Made by a program: the position numbers and the translations under genes
Shown: positions 42,073 to 50,909 of the stretch, piece by piece
Position numbering within the stretch: the first letter of the stretch is position 1
Layout of the letters: each line of letters begins with the position of its first letter
Notes under the pieces: model-generated
Database searches by the model: none
What the model was told of the DNA's origin: nothing
The model's input: only the letters and a program-made list of their open reading frames with translations
Assembly: GCA_019637815.1 (NCBI GenBank)
Contig: JAHBUZ010000008.1
Coordinates: forward strand, 24,593-88,592
Length of the DNA: 64,000 bases
DNA from: Chloroflexota bacterium
Lineage (GTDB): Bacteria > Chloroflexota > Limnocylindria > Limnocylindrales > CSP1-4
Reading direction: 5' to 3'

Positions 42073-43332
42073 TCAGGGTCGACGCACGAGCTCGAGGACC
42101 AGCTCCGCCACGGCCTCCGGCGCCTCCATCGCGATCATGTGCCCGACACCCGGCTGCAGCACCGACCGTCCCTCACGGACGCCCGCGGCGAGTGCCTGGG
42201 CGGTGGGCCACACGTCCGAGACATCGAGCGCGCCGGCGACGGCGATGACCGGCGCCCTGATCGCCTCCAGCCGCGTCGCCGCTCGCGGCTCCATGGGCAC
42301 GGGTCGACCACGTTCCCGGGGCTCCTGGATGGCCTGGTCCATCGACCGGACCGCATCCCGGATGTGGGCCGGTGCCCGGCCGACCGGTCCTGCGGGCCCA
42401 TCCACCCAGACCGCCACGTCCAGGTCCACGATCGCGGCGGCGTCACCGGTCTCCTCGAGGGCCTCCATGCGTTCGAACAGCGCCTCGTCCTCGGCGGAGA
42501 CCGGGACATCGAGGCCACCCACGCCGGCACCCAGCGTCACCAGCCCGGCCACGCGGTCCGGATGCTCGATGGCGAGGTCGACCGCGATCTGGCCACCCTG
42601 CGAGTTGCCGACCACGATCGCCTGGTCGATGCCGAGCGCGTCGAGGACCGCGACCGCATCCGACCGGTTGGCGAACTCGACATCCTCGGTCACCGACCGG
42701 CCGAAACCGCGTCGGTCGTATCGGATGACCTGGCATCCGGCCCCGGTGAGCAGTGGTGCGAGCGCGTCCCACGCCCGCGAATCGACGATGCCCGCGTGCA
42801 TCAGGAGCACGGCGGGCCCGGCACCCTCCCGGGTGGTCCAGAGCGAGCCGCCCGGCACCGCGACCTGTCGATCCCAGCCACGGGCGGCCCGGACCTGCGC
42901 GGCGTGTTCCCAGGGGTGCGAGGTGTAGATGTCCAGCCAGTCGCGGATGGCGTAGCTGCCGGAATCGGAGTGCGTGCCCGCGCGCTCCCGCTCGGCCTCG
43001 TCCAGCGACCGCAACAGCTCGAGGCTGGAGGCACGCACCGCGTCCACCACGGCGAGCGAGGTCGCGATGGGCCGCTCGTAGTGGTTCCGCCGTGCGAACA
43101 GCTCCTCGTCATAGCTCACGATCGCCGGCGTGTCCTCGGCGACCAGGCGGCGCAGCCGCACGAACGAGGTCGCCTCGCTCTCGGCGACATGGTGCGCCAC
43201 CTGGCGTGCGGTCCAGCCACCATCGGCGGGCACACGGTCGAGCTCCGCGCCCGTGATGTCCGCGAACGCGGCACGCAGGACCTCGGCGCCATCGCGATAG
43301 CGGGTCAGCAGATGCTCGGGGAAGGGCTCCAT
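42073..43332 (-). CDS. DinB-type domain fused to an alpha/beta hydrolase
   Basis: This 419-residue two-domain protein has a DinB/MDMPI-like four-helix bundle in residues 1-150. Its likely metal triad is His48 (ARQVAHHVAES) and His139/His143 (YTSHPWEHAAQV). Residues 170-419 are an alpha/beta hydrolase with an HAG oxyanion-type turn, the nucleophile elbow VVGNSQGGQ (Ser244), an acid near VAGALDVSDVW and the final GVGHMIAME His. ATG 43332 is supported by a CATGAT box 6 nt upstream. Both active sites look intact. The substrate is unknown; thiol-dependent or ester hydrolysis is possible. Confidence 0.82.
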   Translation of the reverse strand: MEPFPEHLLTRYRDGAEVLRAAFADITGAELDRVPADGGWTARQVAHHVAESEATSFVRLRRLVAEDTPAIVSYDEELFARRNHYERPIATSLAVVDAVRASSLELLRSLDEAERERAGTHSDSGSYAIRDWLDIYTSHPWEHAAQVRAARGWDRQVAVPGGSLWTTREGAGPAVLLMHAGIVDSRAWDALAPLLTGAGCQVIRYDRRGFGRSVTEDVEFANRSDAVAVLDALGIDQAIVVGNSQGGQIAVDLAIEHPDRVAGLVTLGAGVGGLDVPVSAEDEALFERMEALEETGDAAAIVDLDVAVWVDGPAGPVGRAPAHIRDAVRSMDQAIQEPRERGRPVPMEPRAATRLEAIRAPVIAVAGALDVSDVWPTAQALAAGVREGRSVLQPGVGHMIAMEAPEAVAELVLELVRRP

Positions 43333-43338
43333 CGAGCG

Positions 43339-43344
43339 ATCATG
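43339..43344 (-). promoter_or_regulatory. CATGAT -10-like box, leaderless hydrolase gene
   Basis: On the minus strand CATGAT ends exactly 6 nt before ATG 43332, the same hexamer and spacing as at 37545-37550. Confidence 0.4.
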
Positions 43345-43388
43345 GCACGCGACGCGCCGGACGACCACCCGTCCCGTGCCCGGACACA

Positions 43389-43420
43389 CGACGACGACGC
43401 CCTTTCGGGCGCCGTCGTCG
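43389..43420 (-). terminator. Terminator of the htrA-like gene
   Basis: A 14-bp stem with one mismatch and a 4-nt loop lies 43 nt beyond the htrA stop. On the minus strand the arm is followed by TGTGTCC. It separates htrA from the downstream hydrolase gene. Confidence 0.6.
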
Positions 43421-43462
43421 CTGGGGGTGCGGGGCGACGAGAGGGAGGTCGCCCCTGGGTGA

Positions 43463-44692
43463 CTACTGGGTCTCGGCCGGGCGGACGCCCAGGGTGAGCT
43501 CGATGGTCTGGGTCGCGCCGTCACGGAGCACCGTGAGGGTCACGGTGTCGCCCGGCTTGTGGGTGAGCAGCACGAGGTCGAGCGGATGCGCCTGGTCGAT
43601 GACCTGCTCATCGATGGCGGTGATGATGTCGCCGTCCTGGAGACCGGCATCGGCGGCCGGGCTGTCCCCGACGATGGGGGTCGGTGCCGGTCGGTTCCCC
43701 TGCTGGCTGGATGTATCGACGTGGATCCAGGCGCCCGCCTGCACGTCGAGGTCGTTGTCCTCGGCCACCTGCGCGTCGATGACCTGGTAGTAGATGCCGA
43801 TCCAGGGTCGGGCGATCTCCTCGCCCGCGAGGACCTGCTCGATGATGGGCTTGGCGACGTCGATGGGGATCGCGAAGCCGATGCCCACGGCAGCACCGGC
43901 CTGGGCGGTGTCGATGCCGATGATCCGGCCGTCACCGTCGAGGAGCGGCCCACCGGAGTTGCCGGGGTTGATCGCTGCGTCCGTCTGGATGAGGTGGGTC
44001 AGGCGTCGAGCGCCACCACCCCGTCGGTCGCTGACCACGACGGTCCGGTCGAGACCGCTCACGATGCCCGACGTCACGGAGCCCGGGAACTCGCCGAGTG
44101 GATCGCCCATGGCGATGGCCAGCTGGCCCAGTCGGAGCGACGAGGAATCGCCCAGCTCGGCGGTGGGCAGGCCGGTCGCGTCGATGCGCACGAACGCGAG
44201 ATCCGTGTAGGTATCGATGCCCGCCACGGTGCCGTCGAACCGACGCCCGTCCGCGAGGATGACCTGGACCGTGTCGGCGTCCTGGACCACGTGATGGTTG
44301 GTCAGGATGAGGCCGTCGGCATCGATGATCACGCCGGAGCCGCTGCCTTGCTGGACGAAGCCCTGCGGGCCGTTGCCCGGGAACTGGCTCTCGATCGCCT
44401 GGGTCGTGACGTTGATGGTCACGACCGCGGGCGCGACCTGCTCGACGACGCTGATGATGGTCTCGTTGTCACCGGCGGCCTCCGCGACCGGGACGCTCAC
44501 GGCGGGCGGCGCGGTGTCCGCGGCGAAGACGCTGGCGCCGGGACCGAGCACGGCACCCGCTCCGGCGGACAGGGCGCACAGCGCGCCGATGGCGAGGATG
44601 CGGGCCGGACCGAGGACCCGGTGCCCAGCGGGGCGGGAGAGGACGAGCGTGGTCTCGGAACCGACCGCCGGTCCGTGACTGGGTCGATGCAT
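43463..44692 (-). CDS. HtrA/DegP-type membrane-anchored serine protease with PDZ domain
   Basis: This 409-residue protein has an N-terminal anchor helix (ILAIGALCALSAGAGAVLG). The trypsin-like domain carries the triad His in TNHHVVQDAD, Asp in YTDLAFVRID and Ser in PGNSGGPLLDGDG. One PDZ domain follows (ADAGLQDGDIITAIDEQVID and KPGDTVTLTVLRDG). It degrades or remodels misfolded envelope proteins. GGAGG precedes ATG 44692 by about 12 nt. Upstream, paired CTGAGA boxes (44768-44784) match those before the adjacent response-regulator gene, so control by that system is likely. Confidence 0.9.
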   Translation of the reverse strand: MHRPSHGPAVGSETTLVLSRPAGHRVLGPARILAIGALCALSAGAGAVLGPGASVFAADTAPPAVSVPVAEAAGDNETIISVVEQVAPAVVTINVTTQAIESQFPGNGPQGFVQQGSGSGVIIDADGLILTNHHVVQDADTVQVILADGRRFDGTVAGIDTYTDLAFVRIDATGLPTAELGDSSSLRLGQLAIAMGDPLGEFPGSVTSGIVSGLDRTVVVSDRRGGGARRLTHLIQTDAAINPGNSGGPLLDGDGRIIGIDTAQAGAAVGIGFAIPIDVAKPIIEQVLAGEEIARPWIGIYYQVIDAQVAEDNDLDVQAGAWIHVDTSSQQGNRPAPTPIVGDSPAADAGLQDGDIITAIDEQVIDQAHPLDLVLLTHKPGDTVTLTVLRDGATQTIELTLGVRPAETQ

Positions 44693-44767
44693 CGTGGGAT
44701 GAGCCTCCGTGGATCGGGATGGGGATCCGGTCAGGGACCGGGTCGATGACGACGATGGTGGGGAACC

Positions 44768-44784
44768 CTGAGAGTCCCCTGAGA
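44768..44784 (-). promoter_or_regulatory. Response-regulator box upstream of htrA
   Basis: Direct repeats CTGAGA at 44768 and 44779 have an 11-bp period; on the minus strand they read TCTCAG. Ten nt downstream on the minus strand is CATCGT (44757-44752), a possible -10. The geometry equals that at the response-regulator promoter. Confidence 0.55.
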
Positions 44785-44815
44785 TCGAACGGGCACCCGC
44801 TGATCGTGAAGGGAA

Positions 44816-46240
44816 CTACACCGAACGACCGGTCGCGCCGGCCACGGGCAGCTCCACGGTGAACACGGCACCCGTGCCGGCAGGTCGGGCGCCTGCTCCG
44901 ATGCGACCGCCGAGACGGGTCACGATGGTCGCGGCGATGGCCAGTCCGAGCCCGGTCCCGGTGCCTGGGGCACCGGGTGCGCGCCAGAACCGATCGAAGA
45001 CATGGGGCAGGTCATCGGGCCGGATGCCCGGACCCTCGTCCGCGACGACCAGCTGGGCGTTCGAGCGGTCCCGCCGCACGCGGACCTGGATCGCGCCTCC
45101 GTCCGGGCTGTGGCGGATCGCGTTGTCGACGAGGATCGTGACCACCTGCCGCAGGCGGATGGGATCACCCACCACCAGGACCGGCTCCGGATCCACCTCG
45201 ATGCGCACGCCCTTGCCCGCAGCCGGGGTCATCATCGCGCTCGCGGCATCGGTGGCGACATCACCCAACTCGACCGGCTGGAGCGTGAGGTCGAGGGCAC
45301 CCGAGTCGGAGCGGGCGAGCAGCAGCAGGTCCTCCACGAGCGAGGTCATGTGACCCACCTCGGCATCGATGTCGTCGAGTGCGGCACCGACCGATGCGAC
45401 CGGCTGGTCGGCATGCAGTCGCAGGTCCTCGACGCTGGAGCGGACGACGGTGAGCGGGGTCCGCAGCTCGTGGCTGGCATCCGCCGCGAACTCGCGCTGT
45501 CGACGGAGGGCATCGCGCTGCGCGGCGAGCGAGGCACGGATGGGGACCAGGGCACGCGTCGCATAGGCGGCGCCAAGGAAGCTCGCCAGGACCAGGGCCA
45601 GGACACCCCCGCCGATGAGCACACGGAGGAGGGAATCGAGGGTCTCGGTCTCGGACGTGCGGTCCTGGACCACCTGGACGACCCGATCGCCCGCGCGCGC
45701 CTCCACGCGTTGGCTGAGGACCCGCACCGGGATCTCCACGGCACCGGAGCTGACCGTCGCCGTCAGGGTCCCGTTCCGGACATCACGACCGTCCGTCATG
45801 GCGGCACGGACGCCATCGATGTCCGGAAGACCCGTGACCGTCTCGTCGAACGCGGGACCTGCCACGACCGAGTCATCCGCAGGATCCACGATGTACGCGA
45901 AGACGCCGGTATCGCGACCCACGAACATGTCCACCCGGGGCGGCCGACCCCCGGGCCGGCCGAGGTAGCCGCGCAGGTCCTGGGCCCGGCTCGACAGCCG
46001 CGCGACACTCGCATCGGCGAGCGAGTCCGCCACCGCCGTGTAGATCGCGGCACCCAGCAGCAGCAGCACCGCGAGCGTGGCGCCGCCGCTGAACAGCACC
46101 AGTCGCCAGCGCACGCCACGCACCATCCGGGCGTCGCGCTCCCGGGCAGCGGCCTCCGTGGCGGATGCCTCATAGCGACCGCGACCCTCGGTGGGCGGTG
46201 GTGTGGCGTCCGGCAGACCCTGGGCGCCGTCCTCAGCCAT
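44816..46240 (-). CDS. Two-component sensor histidine kinase
   Basis: This 474-residue kinase has two transmembrane helices (residues about 45-72 and 206-228) flanking an extracytoplasmic sensor of about 130 residues. A short linker leads to the H box AADASHELRTPL (His257). N box ILVDNAIRHSPDG, G1 VADEGPGI, F-like HVFDRFWR and G2 GTGLGLAIA complete the ATPase domain. It overlaps the response-regulator gene by 8 nt. The N-terminal 40 residues are a charged extension. The signal is unknown but is probably envelope-related, given the htrA neighbour. Confidence 0.92.
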   Translation of the reverse strand: MAEDGAQGLPDATPPPTEGRGRYEASATEAAARERDARMVRGVRWRLVLFSGGATLAVLLLLGAAIYTAVADSLADASVARLSSRAQDLRGYLGRPGGRPPRVDMFVGRDTGVFAYIVDPADDSVVAGPAFDETVTGLPDIDGVRAAMTDGRDVRNGTLTATVSSGAVEIPVRVLSQRVEARAGDRVVQVVQDRTSETETLDSLLRVLIGGGVLALVLASFLGAAYATRALVPIRASLAAQRDALRRQREFAADASHELRTPLTVVRSSVEDLRLHADQPVASVGAALDDIDAEVGHMTSLVEDLLLLARSDSGALDLTLQPVELGDVATDAASAMMTPAAGKGVRIEVDPEPVLVVGDPIRLRQVVTILVDNAIRHSPDGGAIQVRVRRDRSNAQLVVADEGPGIRPDDLPHVFDRFWRAPGAPGTGTGLGLAIAATIVTRLGGRIGAGARPAGTGAVFTVELPVAGATGRSV

Positions 46241-46913
46241 CGCTGAGGCGGTAGCCGACTCCTCGCACGGTCCTGATCATCTGTCCCGCATCCCCCAGCT
46301 TGTCCCGCAGATAGTGCACGTACGCGTCCACCGCGTTCGGGGTCACCGCCACGCCGAACGGCCAGGCATGGTCGAGCAGCTGGTCCCGGGTGAGCGCCTG
46401 GTCGGGGTGGCGCAGGAAGCATTCGAGGAGCGCGAACTCGCGCGGGCTCAGCTCGACCGGCTTGTCATCGATGGTCACGAGCCGCCGCGTCTCGTCGAGC
46501 ACGATGGGGCCGACCTTCAGCCGGGGCTCCGGTCGACGCGGCCCGCTCTGTGTCCGTCGTCCGAGCGCCCGCAGCCGGGCATGCAGCTCCGCGAACGCGA
46601 ACGGCTTGACGAGGTAGTCGTCGGCGCCGGCGTCCAGCCCGGTGACCCGGTCACCGACCGTGTCCCGCGCGGTGAGCATCAGGATGGGCACCTCGATGCC
46701 CTCGCGTCGGAGGCGCCGTGCGACGTCCAGGCCACTCATGTCCGGCAGGCCGATGTCCAGGATGAGCACGTCGATGCCGCCACCCGGTGTGCTGGCGATG
46801 TCATACCCGTCGGCACCCGTGGCCGCCACCTCGACGACGTGGCGCTGTTCCTCGAGCAGGCGCTTGAGCAGGCGTCGGAGTCGGTCGTCGTCCTCGACGA
46901 TGAGCAGATGCAT
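46233..46913 (-). CDS. OmpR/PhoB-type response regulator
   Basis: This 226-residue regulator has a receiver domain with the acidic pocket VEDDD (8-10), phospho-acceptor Asp53 in ILDIGLPDMSG, a Thr in LMLTARD and Lys in YLVKPF. The C-terminal winged helix has ELSPREFALLECFLRHPDQ, and NAVDAYVHYLRDKLG as the recognition helix. The start is ATG 46913, set by a TACGAT box exactly 6 nt upstream; a longer frame to 46964 would run through the promoter and box. Paired CTGAGA boxes overlap its -35 region, so it probably regulates itself. Confidence 0.93.
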   Translation of the reverse strand: MHLLIVEDDDRLRRLLKRLLEEQRHVVEVAATGADGYDIASTPGGGIDVLILDIGLPDMSGLDVARRLRREGIEVPILMLTARDTVGDRVTGLDAGADDYLVKPFAFAELHARLRALGRRTQSGPRRPEPRLKVGPIVLDETRRLVTIDDKPVELSPREFALLECFLRHPDQALTRDQLLDHAWPFGVAVTPNAVDAYVHYLRDKLGDAGQMIRTVRGVGYRLSDG

Positions 46914-46919
46914 CCCGAG

Positions 46920-46925
46920 ATCGTA
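46920..46925 (-). promoter_or_regulatory. TACGAT -10 box of the two-component operon
   Basis: On the minus strand TACGAT ends exactly 6 nt before ATG 46913, predicting a leaderless transcript. The response-regulator box lies 10 nt upstream of it, covering the -35 region. Confidence 0.55.
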
Positions 46926-46935
46926 GGCACCGAAC

Positions 46936-46952
46936 CTGAGATCGCGCTGAGA
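46936..46952 (-). promoter_or_regulatory. Response-regulator box at its own promoter
   Basis: CTGAGA at 46936 and 46947 have an 11-bp period, typical for a head-to-tail OmpR-family dimer. The position over the -35 region suggests activation. Confidence 0.6.
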
Positions 46953-46968
46953 ACCGCCGGACATGCAG

Positions 46969-46994
46969 CGACCCCGCGATCGCTCGCGGGGTCG
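46969..46994 (-). terminator. Terminator of the cold-shock gene
   Basis: A perfect 11-bp stem, CGACCCCGCGA/TCGCGGGGTCG, with a 4-nt loop lies about 125 nt beyond the csp stop and just upstream of the two-component promoter, which it insulates. Confidence 0.6.
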
Positions 46995-47121
46995 ACGTGG
47001 GATGTCTGGCCGGCCCAGGTCGGATGCCTGGGTCCGATGGTGATGCCGGCCGCGGATGCGACCGGGTGCCCGGCCGAGGTTCCGACCGGATTCCGGCCGC
47101 CGTGGCCGGCGTCGCCCTGGG

Positions 47122-47325
47122 TCAGGCGGCGCTGACGCGCGTCGCCCGGGGACCCTTGGGGCTCTGCTGGATCTGGAACGCGACCTGCTCGCCGCCGTTG
47201 AGGCGGTCGAAGTCGAGCGTGCTGTCCAGCTCGTTGCGGTGGAAGAAGTAGTCCGTGCCGCGCTCGTCGGTGATGAACCCGAAGCCGCGGTCCGCGACGA
47301 CCTTCTTGATGGTGCCGTTGCTCAC
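47122..47325 (-). CDS. csp: Cold-shock domain protein
   Basis: This 67-residue single cold-shock domain binds single-stranded RNA or DNA and acts as an RNA chaperone. Both RNP motifs are present: DRGFGFITDERG (RNP1) and DYFFHRNEL (RNP2). QIQQSPKGPRATRVSAA is the usual ending. GTG 47325 follows GGAAGG nine nt upstream. The likely -10 TAGCAT (minus strand, 47432-47437) would give a leader of about 100 nt, which fits the long 5' untranslated regions of csp mRNAs. Confidence 0.93.
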   Translation of the reverse strand: MSNGTIKKVVADRGFGFITDERGTDYFFHRNELDSTLDFDRLNGGEQVAFQIQQSPKGPRATRVSAA

Positions 47326-47431
47326 GATGTGTGACCTTCCTGTGTCTCCTCGAACCGATCTGCCGACGCACGGCCCGTTCGAGAAGCAGGTTCGACCACG
47401 CGGAGCGCCGCTCACGTCGAGCGACCACCCC

Positions 47432-47437
47432 ATGCTA
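47432..47437 (-). promoter_or_regulatory. TAGCAT -10 candidate of csp
   Basis: It lies about 107 nt upstream of the csp GTG. The leader between them contains no other gene and may fold as a thermosensing 5' region; that is an inference. Confidence 0.35.
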
Positions 47438-47594
47438 CCACACATCGAACGGATGATCCGATCGACGCTCCTCGCGGGCCCAGGGGACCTGTCTCCGATG
47501 GGAGTCGAGGTGGTCGGGCCGGTGGGGGCTCGGCCCGACCGACACCCACGATGGGCCCGGCTCGTGCCACCTAGCCTGTCACGGCCCGTCCGCC

Positions 47595-48992
47595 TCAGGC
47601 TGCGTTGCCCTCCGGCTCGGGCAGGCCGTTGCGCGTGATGACGTCGCGGAACCAGTGCGCGCTGCGTCGGGGGGTCCGGGTCAGCGTCCCGTAGTCGACA
47701 TGGACGATGCCGAATCGCTGGCCGTAGCCCTCTGCCCACTCGAAGTTGTCGAGCAGCGACCAGACGAGATAGCCCCGCACATCCGCGCCCTCGGCGATGG
47801 CGGCCTGGACCGCCTGGAGGTGACGCCGGAGATACGCGATGCGACGGTCATCGTCGATGCCCCCGTCGGCGCTGGGTGGGTCGTCGTACGCAGCGCCGTT
47901 CTCGGTGATGAGGATGGGTGGCAGGTCGGGATAGCGGGCCCGCAGTCGCACCAGCAGCTCCCGGAGGCCGTCGGGCGTGATGGGCCAGCGCATGTCGGTC
48001 CATTCCCCCTCGGCAGCCTGCTCGCGCACGCCATCGACACCCGGGTGCACCGTCGCGACCGCAGCGGGCTCGGATTCGAGGATGGTGTCGTTGTAGTAGT
48101 TGATGCCCATCCAGTCGAGTGGCCCGCCGATGGCCGTGAGGTCGCCCGGCTCGATGGGGAAGCCGCCGTATCGCTCGACCAGCTCCTCCATGTCCACGGG
48201 GTAGTGCCGGCGCATGAGGGGCTCCAGCCACACCCGGTTGCGATAGCCGTCCGACAGCCGGACGGCCCGCGCGAGCGCCTCGTCCGGCACCTCGTCGGCG
48301 GCTCTGACCGGGGCGAGGTTGAGCACGATGCCCTGTCGCGGTGCCGGGTCGATGGCGCGCATCGCGCCGAGGGCCAGCCCGTGCCCCAGGAGCACGTGGT
48401 GGATGGTCCGCACGGCCTGTCGCGGGTCGCGGATGCCGGGCGCATGGATGCCCGCGGCGTACCCCAGGAGCGCCACGCACCAGGGCTCGTTGATGGTGCT
48501 CCACCAGGGCACCCGGTCATGGAGCGCGCGGTACATGATCTCCGCGTACTCCGCGAACCGCAGCGCCGTCTCACGCTCCGGCCAGCCGCCGGCGTCCTGG
48601 AGCGCCTGGGGCAGGTCCCAGTGGTAGAGCGTCAGGTTGGGCACGATGTCGTGCTCGAGGAGCGTATCCACGAGCCGGCGATAGAAGTCCAGCCCGCGCT
48701 GGTCCACGGGTCCGCGGCCGGTGGGCTGGATGCGTGGCCAGGCGACCGAGAAGCGATACATGCGCGCGCCCAGGCGCGACAGCAGCTCGATGTCCTCGGG
48801 GTAGCGATGGTAGTGGTCGGCGGCCACGGCACCCGTGTCGCCATGCGCCACCCGCCCGGGCGTGGCCGCGAACGTGTCCCAGATGGATGGCCCCCGACCG
48901 TCCGTATCGACCGCCCCCTCGATCTGGTACGAGGAGGTCGCGGCGCCCCACAGGAACCCCTCGGGGAAGCCGCCATCGCGCTGAGCCGTCAT
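47595..48992 (-). CDS. Family GH1 beta-glucosidase
   Basis: This 465-residue cytosolic glycosidase cleaves imported beta-glucosides. It begins GFLWGAATSSYQIEGAVDTDG, the usual GH1 start. It has the acid/base Glu in WSTINEPWCVALLGYA and the nucleophile Glu in ILITENGAAYDDP, and it ends with YLVWSLLDNFEWAEGYGQRFG for aglycone binding. Its ATG overlaps the stop of the upstream permease. It is the last gene of the sugar operon. The exact sugar (for example cellobiose) is inferred from the family only. Confidence 0.93.
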   Translation of the reverse strand: MTAQRDGGFPEGFLWGAATSSYQIEGAVDTDGRGPSIWDTFAATPGRVAHGDTGAVAADHYHRYPEDIELLSRLGARMYRFSVAWPRIQPTGRGPVDQRGLDFYRRLVDTLLEHDIVPNLTLYHWDLPQALQDAGGWPERETALRFAEYAEIMYRALHDRVPWWSTINEPWCVALLGYAAGIHAPGIRDPRQAVRTIHHVLLGHGLALGAMRAIDPAPRQGIVLNLAPVRAADEVPDEALARAVRLSDGYRNRVWLEPLMRRHYPVDMEELVERYGGFPIEPGDLTAIGGPLDWMGINYYNDTILESEPAAVATVHPGVDGVREQAAEGEWTDMRWPITPDGLRELLVRLRARYPDLPPILITENGAAYDDPPSADGGIDDDRRIAYLRRHLQAVQAAIAEGADVRGYLVWSLLDNFEWAEGYGQRFGIVHVDYGTLTRTPRRSAHWFRDVITRNGLPEPEGNAA

Positions 48993-49873
48993 CCCTTGAC
49001 CGCCCCTTCCATGATGCCCTTGATGAGCTGGCGTCCGACCACGAGGGCCAGGATCAGCAGCGGCAGGGTCACGATGACGGTCCCTGCCATGTCCACACCG
49101 AAGTCCGTGACATACGCCGTGTTCTGGATCTGACGCAGCGCGACCTGCGCCGTGAAGCTCTCCGGCTTGCCGAGCACGATGAGCGGCCAGAAGAAGTCGT
49201 TCCAGGCGCCCAGGAACGTCAGCAGCCAGAGGATCGCCGCGGCCGGCCGGACCATCGGGAAGACCACGCTTCGGAAGGTCCGGAACGAGGACGCTCCGTC
49301 CACGCGTGCTGCCTGGATGACCTCGTCCGGGACCGCCCCGGCGATGTGCTGACGCATCCAGAACACCCCGAATGCGCCGACCAGGCCGGGCAGGATCACC
49401 GCCAGCAGGTTGTTCACGAGCCCCAGCTCCTTGGTGATCATGAACAGCGGCACGACGCCCAGCTGGAGCGGCACCATCATGGTGGCCACCACGAACACGA
49501 ACAGCACGTTCCGTCCACGGAACCGGAGCTTCGCGAAGGCGAAGCCCGCGAGCGCCGCGAGGAAGGTCTGGAAGCTCGCCACCACGGTGGCCACGATGGC
49601 GGAGTTGAGCATCGCGCGGTCCATCGCGACCCGCTCGAACACCTTGCTGACATTGTCCAGGAAGTTGGGGCCCGGCATGATCTCGGGCGGGATCCGGTTG
49701 ATGGCGTCCGTCCCGTTGGAGGCGACCACGAACATCCAGTAGAACGGGAAGATGGACAGCAGCAGCGCGATGACCAGCACGACATAGGTGCCGATGCCCG
49801 GCCCTGCGTGATATCGGCCGACGCGTCGCCTGGTGCGGGTCTCCTCCGCGACGGGCGGTGCGGTCCGTGTCAT
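48989..49873 (-). CDS. Sugar ABC transporter permease (MalG/CUT1 type)
   Basis: This 294-residue protein has six transmembrane helices. The EAA loop reads EVIQAARVDGASSFRTFRSV with the conserved Gly, which docks on the ATPase. The N-terminus (TYVVLVIALLLSIFPFYWMF) and C-terminus are typical of the second permease of CUT1 importers. GGAGGG precedes the ATG. No ATP-binding subunit is encoded in the operon, so a shared MsmX-type ATPase elsewhere is implied. Confidence 0.9.
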   Translation of the reverse strand: MTRTAPPVAEETRTRRRVGRYHAGPGIGTYVVLVIALLLSIFPFYWMFVVASNGTDAINRIPPEIMPGPNFLDNVSKVFERVAMDRAMLNSAIVATVVASFQTFLAALAGFAFAKLRFRGRNVLFVFVVATMMVPLQLGVVPLFMITKELGLVNNLLAVILPGLVGAFGVFWMRQHIAGAVPDEVIQAARVDGASSFRTFRSVVFPMVRPAAAILWLLTFLGAWNDFFWPLIVLGKPESFTAQVALRQIQNTAYVTDFGVDMAGTVIVTLPLLILALVVGRQLIKGIMEGAVKG

Positions 49874-49886
49874 GACATCCGCCCTC

Positions 49887-50825
49887 CTAGTCGCGCGCGA
49901 TCCGACGGGTCAGCAGCAGGTTGACCACCGAGAACCCGAGGATGACGATGAACAGCACCCACGCGATGGTCGATGCATAGCCGAACTGGAAGTTCCGGAA
50001 CCCCTGTTCATAGAGGAACAGGGCGAGCGTCTGGTACTGGCGCGCCGCGCCGCCGGTGATCGCCTGCTGCGTGCCGCCGAAGACCAGGGGCTCCGTGAAG
50101 ATCTGCATCCCGCCGATGGTGGACACGATGGTCACGAAGATGATGGTGTTCCGCAGCTGGGGCACGGTGACCGTGAAGAACTGGCGCAGTCGACCCGCCC
50201 CGTCCATCGCAGCGACCTCGTACAGGTCGCGCGGGATGGCCTGCATCGCGGCCAGCAGGATGAGCGTGTTGTAGCCCGTCCAGCGCCACATGACCATGGT
50301 CGAGATGGCCACATGCGAGCTCGGCTGGCTGGCCTGCCAGTCGACCCGGTTCAAGCCCAGCGACTCCAGCAGGAAGTTCATCAGGCCGTAGTCGCGGCCG
50401 AAGATGGACGAGAACACGATGCCCACGGCGAGCACCGAGGTGATGTTGGGCACCAGCATGGCCATCCGGAAGATGCCCTTGCCGCGCAACAGCGTCTCGT
50501 TGAGCACGTGCGCCAGGAACAGGGCGAGGATGAGCTGCGGGACCGTGGAGATGACCCAGATGGACAGCGTGTTGAAGGCGGCGTTCCAGAAGCGGGGGTC
50601 GGCCAGGAGCCGCGCGTAGTTGTCGAAGCTGACGAAGGTCGGGTCCGAGAGGGCGCCCCACTGGTGGAGCGAGACCCACGCGGTGAACAGGATGGGGATG
50701 AGGCCGAAGAGGCCGAACACGATGAAGAACGGCGCGATGTACGCGTAGCCGCCGATCCGCTCGTCCAGTCGTCCCCACAGGCTCGTCCGGGGTGCGGCAC
50801 CGCCTGGCGTGCTGGTCGTCGCCAT
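49887..50825 (-). CDS. Sugar ABC transporter permease (MalF/CUT1 type)
   Basis: This 312-residue protein has six transmembrane segments. Matching MalF/UgpA-type proteins, it starts GYAYIAPFFIVFGLFGLIPI. It has MWRWTGYNTLILLAAMQAIP and the EAA loop LYEVAAMDGAGRLRQFFTVT. It lies between the binding-protein gene and the MalG-type permease. A strong hairpin separates it from the binding-protein gene and may lower its expression relative to that gene. Confidence 0.9.
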   Translation of the reverse strand: MATTSTPGGAAPRTSLWGRLDERIGGYAYIAPFFIVFGLFGLIPILFTAWVSLHQWGALSDPTFVSFDNYARLLADPRFWNAAFNTLSIWVISTVPQLILALFLAHVLNETLLRGKGIFRMAMLVPNITSVLAVGIVFSSIFGRDYGLMNFLLESLGLNRVDWQASQPSSHVAISTMVMWRWTGYNTLILLAAMQAIPRDLYEVAAMDGAGRLRQFFTVTVPQLRNTIIFVTIVSTIGGMQIFTEPLVFGGTQQAITGGAARQYQTLALFLYEQGFRNFQFGYASTIAWVLFIVILGFSVVNLLLTRRIARD

Positions 50826-50850
50826 GTGTCAGCCCTCGCCTGGATGGGAT

Positions 50851-50885
50851 GAGCGCCGGGTGACGCGTGGCATCACCCGGCGCTC
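50851..50885 (-). terminator. Intra-operon hairpin between binding protein and permeases
   Basis: A perfect 13-bp stem, GAGCGCCGGGTGA/TCACCCGGCGCTC, with a 9-nt loop lies between the binding-protein stop and the permease start. Such hairpins commonly stabilise or partly terminate the transcript so that binding protein is made in excess. Confidence 0.65.
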
Positions 50886-50909
50886 GGGAGTCCTCCTGGG
50901 AGGAGGGCC

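Noticed and set aside
46914..46964. Longer start for the response regulator (to 46964)
   Set aside because: The extra codons would cover the TACGAT -10 box and the CTGAGA repeats, and the conserved receiver domain begins at MHLLIVEDD (46913).
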